Source of the DNA: CAVZLD01 sp964522605
GTDB taxonomy: Bacteria; Planctomycetota; Planctomycetia; Pirellulales; Pirellulaceae
Reading direction: 5' to 3'
Length of the DNA stretch: 5,752 bases
Assembly (NCBI GenBank): GCA_964522605.1
Contig: CAZFWV010000418.1
Location: 1-5,752 of the forward strand
Below the pieces are notes generated by a model. That model was not told the origin of the DNA and did not search any database. It was given only the letters and a program-made list of their open reading frames with translations. Numbering within the stretch: the stretch's first letter is position 1; the number at the start of each line of letters is the position of its first letter. The position numbers and the translations under genes are program-made. This document shows positions 1 to 5,690 of the stretch, in pieces.

Positions 1-466
1 CGTAGCCCGCCGACTTGAGCACCTGGCCGAACGTGAGATGATTGACGATCTGTTCCTCTGGCGAATTCGGATCGGGACCACCAGGTCGCCCTGCAAACTG
101 ATAGACCCCATTCGTGGAGCCGTACTGACCGGTCATGATCTCGAATCGCGTGGGGTGACAGATGCATGCGGTGTAGCAGGTGCGGAACCGGACTCCTCCT
201 TGCGCCAGTCGATCGAGATTCGGCGTACGATGCCTCGGGTGTCCGTAGCACGACAACTCCTTGGCTCCAAGGTCATCGGCCATGATCACAATCAGATTCG
301 GGCGTCGTGGTCCTGCGTCGGCTTCGCTGGCAAATCCACCATGCGGCCAGCATGCGAGTCCAAGCACAACGAGCAGGCCCCCGATCGGAGTCCAGGCAGG
401 CCGAACAGCTCCCAGATGCGTCGATTGCGGATTCACCAAGCCGCAGCGTTGGGCGCATACATCCAT
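1..466 (-). CDS. Secreted sulfatase (arylsulfatase family), N-terminal part, cut by window edge
   Basis: Type I sulfatase, a formylglycine-dependent hydrolase of sulfate esters; only the first 155 codons lie in the window. Residues 56-67 (PNLIVIMADDLG) are the family's first strand with the metal-binding Asp pair D64-D65. Residues 103-107, CHPTR, fit the C-x-P-S/T-R signature whose Cys is oxidised to formylglycine, so C103 is the predicted catalytic residue. TPNLDRLA (81-88) and MTGQYG (111-116) are also typical. A hydrophobic stretch at about residues 28-40 followed by GGFA-SEADA looks like a signal peptide cleaved near residue 46, giving a periplasmic or exported enzyme. C39 does not fit a lipobox well. 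The ATG at 466 is preceded by an in-frame TGA two codons upstream and by AAGG 10 nt away, so the start is well fixed. It lies 76 bp downstream of the propeller gene on the same strand, probably co-transcribed. The substrate (carbohydrate or aryl sulfate) cannot be told from this part. Confidence 0.95.
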   Translation of the reverse strand, partial: MDVCAQRCGLVNPQSTHLGAVRPAWTPIGGLLVVLGLACWPHGGFASEADAGPRRPNLIVIMADDLGAKELSCYGHPRHRTPNLDRLAQGGVRFRTCYTACICHPTRFEIMTGQYGSTNGVYQFAGRPGGPDPNSPEEQIVNHLTFGQVLKSAGY

Positions 467-476
467 TGCTCAATCA

Positions 477-480
477 CCTT
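477..480 (-). promoter_or_regulatory. Ribosome-binding site of the sulfatase gene
   Basis: AAGG on the minus strand, 10 nt before the ATG at 466. It lies in the 76-bp gap after the propeller gene's stop, so the sulfatase can be translated independently from a shared transcript. No obvious promoter or terminator hairpin was seen in this gap; the only palindrome is the short GATTC-TT-GAATC at 492-503. Confidence 0.6.
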
Positions 481-542
481 CTGCTTCGACAGATTCTTGA
501 ATCGCGATTTGCAGCGTTCCCGCAGGGAGAAAGCACAAAAAA

Positions 543-3521
543 TCACTCTCCCGCGAAACACAACAACTGACCATTTTCCAGAGCGACGAACACATGCCCT
601 TGTCCGTCGACCGCAGCCCCTCCTTTTACTGCGTTGGCGGGCAACGGTTGACGCCAGCGATCCGAACCCTCCTCAATCGCCACGGCGGCCAGAAACGCGT
701 CATTCGGATTCTGATCGGGATGCCCCGCTGCCAGCAGTGTGTCACCGGCCAGAATGAAACTCGTGAAACGCCGATCTTCGCGATCCCGCCAAACGATCTG
801 AGGCTCTGGAACATTCTGACCCCGACGTCGTTGAGCATCCTGGTTGGCGCGATCGGCAACCGGCCGAACGACAGTCTTTCGTGCCAGATTCTCGAACATG
901 CTGCCTTCGTAACTGGCTTCATGGGTAAGCACGGTACCGTCACCACAGTCGTAATGCAGCGACACGTACTTGCCGTACTCCGGATAGTACGGATAGAAGG
1001 CCGTCTGAAACTGTGAATACACTTGTGCCTTAGGTTCGTTCAAGCAGGCCAGTGTCTCAAGATCGTAGCGAGCCGTCTGATAAACACCTCCACCAAGAAA
1101 CCGCAGTTCACCATCCACGATTTTCAGCTCGCCCTGCAAGCTGATGCCACCATTGACCTCCTCACACAGCTTTCCCGATTGCGTGTTACTCGCCTTGAGC
1201 TGACCCGTGGCCGCGTCGAGCGCTACGACGTAGGTGCCATCGTAGTGCGTGATACCGGCAACGGCGTAGACGGTGTCTCCATCGACCACCACTCCGCCAG
1301 AAATCGGCCAACGAGAGATCAACTTGCCGAAGACCGGGATTCGCCGTTCCTGCGGCGCAACGCGAAACGCCCAGAGCTTGCGTCCACTACACGCTTCCAT
1401 GGCATACACATGTCCATCCGCCGAACCCACATACAGTCGATCGTGCGCAATTACGGGTGGATAATAGATGGCACCGCCGGTGTACGACTGCCAAACCGTT
1501 TTCCCATTGTCGTCGAGAGCACGAACGACTCCTGTGCGATCCGCGATGAACACGAGACCTCCCGCCAGAACAGGAGCCGTCGGCAGTTCCTGCGGGCAGA
1601 TTTCTGCGGTCCACTGCAGCGCGACCCGTTCCGGCACGCGGTTCGTCGTGCGATCGGAATGACCATTGTCGGCCCGATACGTGGTCCAATCACCCGGCTG
1701 GGTGTTCAGTGGTCGCACCTGCGTTGAGTCGTCGAACACCTGCAATGCATCCTCGTAGAGGCGCTCGACGGACACTTCATCCAACTTCTGATCCACGGGG
1801 GCCAAGCCAATGTGGCCGTAGAGCGACAACTGGCAACCGCACATCCACGGCCCCCAGTACAGATGTCCATTGGAAATAATGACTCCATCCTGACATGGAG
1901 GTCGCATCGGAGCGATATGTTGCGCAGTCTTGGAATCGGTCATCACGCGCACGGTACCGCCTGTGGCCCGAAAGAAAATGCTGTCGGCGCAGCCGGTCGC
2001 ACGCGTGCAGGCTCGCCGAGCCGGAAAGCGTGCCACTTCCTTTCCCGTGGCATAGTCCAGGCAAAGACCAAACTGCTCCTGAGGTCCTGCCGCGAAAACC
2101 GCATCATCACGCAAGACAAGCTGCAAATTACCTGTCGGATGGGTCCACGCCAAACTGCCGTCTCGCGTGGACGCCACAACCATCCGTTCTCGCTGAGGCC
2201 CCGCGAAAAACAGATAATCTTGATTGCACTTCACGTAGCACGTTGTCGCGTAGCCGGTAATGTAGTGTTGAGCAGAACCGTTGGGACCGATGGCCTCGAG
2301 CAGTTCGCGTTGATCGTTCTTCCAAAGCAATTTACCGGTCGATACATCAATGCAGGCCAGAAACTTCTCGGGACTGTAGCAGAAGATTCGGTCTTCGTTC
2401 ATGCAAACGCCGCGCGCATCGAGAAAATCTTCGTCCCGATAGTGCCACAGGACCGTTCCGTCCGTCAGATCGATCGCCAGAATTGTGCGTCCAAATCCAA
2501 AGGATGTGCGAGGATCACCGTACTCATGCCCCTGCCACATTCCCCAAGGCCAGTGCCCTAACCCTCTTCGCTCAGAACGCTGCGTATCGACCTGGATTTC
2601 CCGATTACCAACGAGCGCGTACAGCACATTGCCCTTCTTTCCCATCCACTTCCAAACGGGGCCGTCGCTCATGCCGTCTGGAACCACGATTTGGTTGCGG
2701 ATCTTACCGGTCACCGCATCCATGACTTTACAGGACTCATGGTCCCCCATATACAGTGCGTCTTCGCCTGCAATCATCGTGTTGCGGTGCAACATAAAGC
2801 CTTCCGGAAGCTCGCGCCGCCAAAGAATCGTTCCGTTGTAGGCGTTGATACACAAGAGCGTATTGAGCATCGCGTTCTGATTCGCCTTGTGCGCAATATG
2901 CCCCATTGCCTTGAAAATCCGTCCGCCGGCAACAACGGTCTGTTCTGGCATCGGGCTAAACGTCGGCTCCCCAATAAACTGCGTCTCGAATTCGCCGCGA
3001 ACCAATTCATCTCGCGACTGGGGGTTGTTGTCGGGTCCGTGATACACATGGCTCCAGTCGTCGATTCCCGCGGGAATTGGCTTCGTCAATTGCCGATCGC
3101 CGATCGTCGCCGTGGCCTTCGGACGCAGAACGCGCAGTACTTCGGCCTCGTCGACTTCCGACACCGCGGAGGCGGCAACGAGGAGTGCATCGGCGAGGTT
3201 GTCAGCCAGTTGGATGGAGGAAATGGGTCCCACATCCGCAAAGACCTTCTTCCCCAGAACGCCGTGAGCCGCGGCCGCAGCACGAACTGCCCTGACAGAA
3301 TCTTCGTCGCTCGACTGGAAATAAAGCTGCAGATCAGGCTGCTTGACGGCATTCACGAGCGCCTCGGCCGCCTCATCGGAGGCACCCAACACACAGATAA
3401 TGCCGTGCTGAACAGGTAAACTCTGAATCGCTTCGGACCATTCAAGCTCTGCCGTGGACGCAACGCGCGCCGAGAGTAGTCCCGCGCCAACGATCAATGC
3501 CAAAACCAATCGGCGTTTCAT
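543..3521 (-). CDS. Large secreted PQQ-like beta-propeller protein with degenerate methyltransferase-like N-terminal domain
   Basis: A 992-residue exported protein of the PQQ-binding-like (BamB/quinoprotein-type) beta-propeller superfamily; its function is not known. Residues 1-24 (MKRRLVLALIVGAGLLSARV, then ASTA) form a signal peptide. Residues about 38-155 resemble a class I SAM-methyltransferase Rossmann fold as found in related planctomycete proteins, but the glycine-rich loop is reduced to CVLGASDEA (43-51). From about 154 the propeller follows. Blade signatures of the type 'A/D-x-T/D-G-x-x-x-W' occur near residues 228-235, 353-359, 394-400, 454-459, 672-676, 711-717 and 950-956, with weaker ones near 270, 491 and 770. 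Residues 713-747 (LWAFRVAPQERRIP through SRWPISGG) match a conserved stretch in the wider family. No CxxCH haem site is present. The ATG at 3521 was chosen over in-frame ATGs 26 codons further upstream because it has AGGAG 7 nt before it and begins the signal peptide. Periplasmic localisation is inferred. It is likely co-transcribed with the sulfatase. A scaffold or substrate-binding role, or an oxidoreductase role, are both possible; PQQ binding itself is not shown. Confidence 0.92.
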   Translation of the reverse strand: MKRRLVLALIVGAGLLSARVASTAELEWSEAIQSLPVQHGIICVLGASDEAAEALVNAVKQPDLQLYFQSSDEDSVRAVRAAAAAHGVLGKKVFADVGPISSIQLADNLADALLVAASAVSEVDEAEVLRVLRPKATATIGDRQLTKPIPAGIDDWSHVYHGPDNNPQSRDELVRGEFETQFIGEPTFSPMPEQTVVAGGRIFKAMGHIAHKANQNAMLNTLLCINAYNGTILWRRELPEGFMLHRNTMIAGEDALYMGDHESCKVMDAVTGKIRNQIVVPDGMSDGPVWKWMGKKGNVLYALVGNREIQVDTQRSERRGLGHWPWGMWQGHEYGDPRTSFGFGRTILAIDLTDGTVLWHYRDEDFLDARGVCMNEDRIFCYSPEKFLACIDVSTGKLLWKNDQRELLEAIGPNGSAQHYITGYATTCYVKCNQDYLFFAGPQRERMVVASTRDGSLAWTHPTGNLQLVLRDDAVFAAGPQEQFGLCLDYATGKEVARFPARRACTRATGCADSIFFRATGGTVRVMTDSKTAQHIAPMRPPCQDGVIISNGHLYWGPWMCGCQLSLYGHIGLAPVDQKLDEVSVERLYEDALQVFDDSTQVRPLNTQPGDWTTYRADNGHSDRTTNRVPERVALQWTAEICPQELPTAPVLAGGLVFIADRTGVVRALDDNGKTVWQSYTGGAIYYPPVIAHDRLYVGSADGHVYAMEACSGRKLWAFRVAPQERRIPVFGKLISRWPISGGVVVDGDTVYAVAGITHYDGTYVVALDAATGQLKASNTQSGKLCEEVNGGISLQGELKIVDGELRFLGGGVYQTARYDLETLACLNEPKAQVYSQFQTAFYPYYPEYGKYVSLHYDCGDGTVLTHEASYEGSMFENLARKTVVRPVADRANQDAQRRRGQNVPEPQIVWRDREDRRFTSFILAGDTLLAAGHPDQNPNDAFLAAVAIEEGSDRWRQPLPANAVKGGAAVDGQGHVFVALENGQLLCFAGE

Positions 3522-3528
3522 AGTCTCG

Positions 3529-3533
3529 CTCCT
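3529..3533 (-). promoter_or_regulatory. Ribosome-binding site that fixes the propeller gene start
   Basis: AGGAG on the minus strand with a 7-nt spacer to the ATG at 3521. It is a near-ideal Shine-Dalgarno and supports starting at the signal peptide (MKRRLV) rather than at the upstream in-frame ATG at 3599, whose extra 26 residues (starting MRIMLNLMHEPG) are charged and polar and would bury the signal sequence. Confidence 0.75.
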
Positions 3534-3558
3534 GGATAGACAAACGGATCTGGGTCGT

Positions 3559-3587
3559 ATTGGACCCGGTTCGTGCATCAAGTTCAA
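3559..3587 (-). promoter_or_regulatory. Possible sigma70-type promoter for the propeller gene
   Basis: On the minus strand, TTGAAC (3587-3582) and TCCAAT (3564-3559) are separated by 17 bp, each matching 4 of 6 consensus bases. Transcription would begin around 3552, giving a leader of about 30 nt that includes the AGGAG. Weak matches of this kind arise by chance and planctomycete promoters are poorly defined, so this is only a candidate. A second -10-like hexamer, TACAAT (3619-3614), has no recognisable -35 partner. Confidence 0.25.
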
Positions 3588-3786
3588 CATGATCCTCAAG
3601 AATTGCGGCGTTCATTGTATCCTGCCCCAGGGTGTGACGCGATCTGCTCGTTCCAACGCGATCAAAGCAGCATCGGGGCGAGGCACCGTCAAGACGATCA
3701 CGTTGCGTTCTTCGCCGTTTCCGGTGGATTACGAGGACCCAACGCAAGAGTCCCAAGAATGCGATTTCTGCCAATTCGGACCAATT

Positions 3787-3932
3787 ACGGAAACCCGAAG
3801 CGCCAGCGAAGGGGTCAGGGCAGACCAACGATTTGCGCAGATCGGACCCAAGACTTGACCCGCGTCGGGGCCTGAGCGGTGGGCATGTTCCAGGCCGGAT
3901 CCGACCCCTTCGCTCGCGCTTCGGGTTTCCGT
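3787..3932. repeat. Long inverted repeat, 30-nt arms around an 86-nt centre
   Basis: The left arm (3787-3816) begins ACGGAAACCCGAAGCG and ends AAGGGGTC. The right arm (3903-3932) is its reverse complement with a single mismatch (29 of 30). The 86-nt centre (3817-3902) is not symmetric except for a short GGCCTG/CAGGCC pair. The GAAACCCGAAGCG...AGCGAAGGGG motif resembles an interspersed repeat seen in many planctomycete intergenic regions; this is from memory. It could be a miniature non-coding element, or two oppositely inserted copies of a REP-like unit. As RNA it would form a long stem. No transposase or target-site duplication is evident. Confidence 0.85.
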
Positions 3933-3938
3933 GTCGCC

Positions 3939-3968
3939 CAGAGCGGTCCCGCATGTACCGCAGCTCTG
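3939..3968. repeat. Hairpin just outside the inverted repeat
   Basis: CAGAGC (3939-3944) pairs with GCTCTG (3963-3968). A nested GCGGT/ACCGC pairing is also possible with a small bulge. There is no T-run on either side, so it does not look like an intrinsic terminator. Its role is unknown. Confidence 0.4.
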
Positions 3969-4044
3969 GTGGATGTGACCTCAGCGCAGCGGACCGGGAT
4001 TTCTTGCGGATACCGACTCCACGATGACAGCAGTGACAGCTTTA

Positions 4045-4057
4045 AACCGTAACGGTT
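4045..4057. promoter_or_regulatory. 13-bp palindrome, operator-like
   Basis: AACCGT-A-ACGGTT is a perfect palindrome with 6-bp arms and a single central base, centred about 130 bp upstream of the BBP7 start. The geometry suits a dimeric transcription factor, but no regulator is encoded here, there is only one copy, and a 12-base symmetric match can occur by chance. Confidence 0.25.
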
Positions 4058-4073
4058 GTGGAGACAGTCCGAC

Positions 4074-4101
4074 CTGCCGGAAGAATCCTCGTGACCGGCA
4101 G
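4074..4101. promoter_or_regulatory. GC-rich hairpin upstream of the BBP7 gene
   Basis: CTGCCGG (4074-4080) and CCGGCAG (4095-4101) form a perfect 7-bp stem with a 14-nt loop. It ends 80 bp before the BBP7 start codon, so it may lie in the 5' leader or act as a DNA-level operator. No T-run follows, so termination is unlikely. No riboswitch fold is recognised. Confidence 0.3.
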
Positions 4102-4164
4102 TCATCCGATCGAATTAACTGATACGACACCATTAGTCGTTACGGCTGATATCATCCGGGGTGC

Positions 4165-4172
4165 AGGAAAGG
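4165..4172 (+). promoter_or_regulatory. Ribosome-binding site that fixes the BBP7 start
   Basis: AGGAAAGG lies 9 nt before the ATG at 4182. An in-frame GTG at 4161 would add seven residues, but it overlaps this purine-rich site and has only a weak Shine-Dalgarno of its own, so the ATG is preferred. Confidence 0.65.
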
Positions 4173-4181
4173 CAAGCACGC

Positions 4182-5507
4182 ATGACGGACATTCGTCAGG
4201 ATTACGGTCGCGGAAACCGGAAGCCATTCGGCACATTCGTGGGGATTTGGATCGCGAGTCTGACGTGGCCGCTGTTGGCACACGCTCAAGCGCCACTTCC
4301 GCTCGATACAACTCCGGCTGAAGTTGCGGTTCCCAGCGAGACGTCGGCTTTACCGACGACCGACATGAATTCGGTTGTCGTACCGTGTCACCGGTGCGGT
4401 CACACGGCCTCACTGTGTGGCTGCTATCCCAAAACGCCACCGGCTCATGAAACCGATTGCGGCACGAATCTATTCTGGTACGGACCGTGGCTGGATCCGT
4501 GCAACGGGGATCCGTGTCAGGGTCCGCATTGCATGGGAAGCCCCACGGGCGATTGGCCGCGATTGTACGTGCTGGCCGATCTGGTCCCGCTGATGCGTGA
4601 CCAGACGGATGACGTCGTCTTTCAGACCTTGGGGCGCGGCGGCGAGCCGGTGCTGGAATCGGACGACTGCGCGGACTACTTTGACGCCGGAACACGAGTC
4701 GGGTTGGGATACACACTCGGCCCGTGGTATCGGCTGGAAGCGAGCTATCTGGGAGCCTATGAATGGAACGATCGGACATCCGTCTGGGACTTTGGTCTCA
4801 ACGGACGTCTGGAGCGCGGGCGTCTGTTTTCTCCGTTCTCGAACTTCGGTCAGCCATTTGGCGTTCCCGGTCTCGACTTCAACCAGTTCGCGTCGGTGGA
4901 AATGAATTCGAAGTTCAGCGGCGTGGAACTCAATCTCCGACGTCGCTGGAACCTGCGTGAGCAGCGGTACCATTACGCCGCGACCTCATTCCTCTTGGGA
5001 TTGCGTTATATGAACGTCGATGAGCGACTGCTCTACTTCACCGAGTCCGCGGTGCCCGGCGGTGTCGGTGCGATCAACGATATTGGAATCTGGACGGACA
5101 ATGATCTGATCGGTGTCCAATTAGGTTGGCTGTCGCAGTTCATGGTTCACCGCCGAGGATGGATCGATTTCGAGATCAAAGGCGGCATCTACAACAATCG
5201 CGGATCCGTCAACACACTCTACACAGCGGCGGATGGCGATGGACTGATCGAAGGTCAGTTCGGCTATTCCGATGCACGTGACCGAACGTCTTTCATGGGC
5301 GAGCTATCCCTCTCGTACAGCCATCACATCACCTCCATGCTGACGTTTCGAGCAGGATACAACGCAATGTGGATCACCGGGCTGGCGCTCGCATCCCAGA
5401 ACCTGCCCACGGACATTAACCTGTTGGCTTTGGGTCCCGCGCAGGTGCAACAATGTGGTGACGTAGTCTATCACGGTCCACACGTTGGTTTCGTGCTGGC
5501 TTGGTAA
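4182..5507 (+). CDS. BBP7-family outer membrane beta-barrel protein
   Basis: A 441-residue outer-membrane barrel of the putative porin family BBP7 (beta-barrel porin 7), abundant in planctomycetes; what it transports is unknown. A long signal peptide (hydrophobic FVGIWIASLTWPLLAHA, ending near residue 35-37) is followed by a Pro/Thr-rich linker (about 38-65) and a Cys-rich segment (C69, C72, C79, C81, C93, C107, C112, C117). The barrel starts near RLYVLADLVPL (127-137). Strand-like stretches with alternating hydrophobic and aromatic residues include DAGTRVGLGYTLG (168-180), YRLEASYLGAYEW (183-195), FSGVELNLRRRW (245-256), FLLGLRYMNVDERL (270-283), IGVQLGWLSQF (310-320) and MLTFRAGYNAMWITGLAL (386-403). 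The chain ends in GFVLAW, an aromatic terminus typical of barrels handled by the BAM machinery. LNLRRRW and GLRYMNVDE are the most family-like segments. It is transcribed alone, away from the propeller gene. Two further Cys (C163, C425) could form a disulfide. Confidence 0.88.
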   Translation: MTDIRQDYGRGNRKPFGTFVGIWIASLTWPLLAHAQAPLPLDTTPAEVAVPSETSALPTTDMNSVVVPCHRCGHTASLCGCYPKTPPAHETDCGTNLFWYGPWLDPCNGDPCQGPHCMGSPTGDWPRLYVLADLVPLMRDQTDDVVFQTLGRGGEPVLESDDCADYFDAGTRVGLGYTLGPWYRLEASYLGAYEWNDRTSVWDFGLNGRLERGRLFSPFSNFGQPFGVPGLDFNQFASVEMNSKFSGVELNLRRRWNLREQRYHYAATSFLLGLRYMNVDERLLYFTESAVPGGVGAINDIGIWTDNDLIGVQLGWLSQFMVHRRGWIDFEIKGGIYNNRGSVNTLYTAADGDGLIEGQFGYSDARDRTSFMGELSLSYSHHITSMLTFRAGYNAMWITGLALASQNLPTDINLLALGPAQVQQCGDVVYHGPHVGFVLAW

Positions 5508-5587
5508 TCGCGATCACGCGCTCTGCACTGCTAACGGCGAGAAGGTTGCTTGCTTGGCAAGAAATCGAGCGACCAACGGAAGCGACC

Positions 5588-5604
5588 CCTCCAGCCTCCA
5601 GCCT
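5588..5604. repeat. Micro tandem repeat, CCTCCAG x 2.4
   Basis: CCTCCAG is repeated twice and followed by a partial CCT, in the 245-bp stretch after the BBP7 stop and just before the palindromic repeats. It is probably a slippage product. The rest of 5508-5627 shows only a weak hairpin, CTTGC-TTG-GCAAG (5549-5561), without a T-run. Confidence 0.4.
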
Positions 5605-5627
5605 ACTACATGCGGCCCTGCCGCTGG

Positions 5628-5690
5628 GTGCCACTGGCTTTGCCAGTGCGTTTCCTCGACTCAAGAGAACACTGGCAAAGCCAGTGGCAC
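5628..5690. repeat. Perfect inverted pair of a 21-nt hairpin repeat
   Basis: The unit at 5628-5648 is the exact reverse complement of the unit at 5670-5690; the 21-nt spacer between them is unique. Each unit is itself a hairpin (stem CACTGGC/GCCAGTG, 3-nt AAA or TTT loop) with a GCAC/GTGC tail on one side. It lies about 120 bp after the BBP7 stop, where a 21-bp stem in the mRNA could stabilise or end the transcript, though no T-run follows. The unit resembles a REP-like palindrome widespread in planctomycete genomes (recollection, not searched). Confidence 0.85.

Larger units (their letters stand above)
3522..4181. other. 660-bp divergent intergenic region without a convincing gene
   Basis: This region lies between the starts of the propeller gene (minus strand) and the BBP7 gene (plus strand), so promoters for both directions should be inside it. 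Open frames crossing it overlap the flanking genes and translate to low-complexity Arg/Pro-rich peptides, including TETRSASEG and NPKRERRG, which are the usual spurious readings of the repeat at 3787-3932. I therefore call no gene. The left part (about 3600-3786) shows no recognisable element. The right part holds the inverted repeat, a hairpin at 3939-3968, a palindrome at 4045-4057 and a hairpin at 4074-4101. Confidence 0.7.

Noticed and set aside
38..757. A 239-codon plus-strand frame spanning the sulfatase and the propeller gene's 3' end
   Set aside because: It is antisense to two recognisable protein-coding genes and shows no domain of its own.
543..3521. Several plus-strand open frames of about 120-250 codons opposite the propeller gene
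   Set aside because: They overlap one another and a clearly coding minus-strand gene, give Arg/Ser/His-rich translations without recognisable domains, and lack good ribosome-binding sites.
3442..3954. A 170-codon minus-strand frame across the intergenic region
   Set aside because: It overlaps the propeller gene's signal-peptide region in another frame, and much of its translation comes from the inverted repeat (NPKRERRG, AGASGF).
4150..4155. TATCAT as a -10 box for the BBP7 gene
   Set aside because: No -35-like hexamer lies 16-18 bp upstream, and the implied start would fall almost on the ribosome-binding site.
4386..4424. Zinc-finger reading of CHRCGH...CGC in the BBP7 protein
   Set aside because: The segment lies behind a signal peptide in an outer-membrane protein, where disulfides are more likely than a structural zinc site; no nucleic-acid-binding domain surrounds it.
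4102..4779. A 225-codon minus-strand frame opposite the BBP7 gene
   Set aside because: The translation is Arg/Pro/Ser-rich without domains and is antisense to a well-supported barrel gene.
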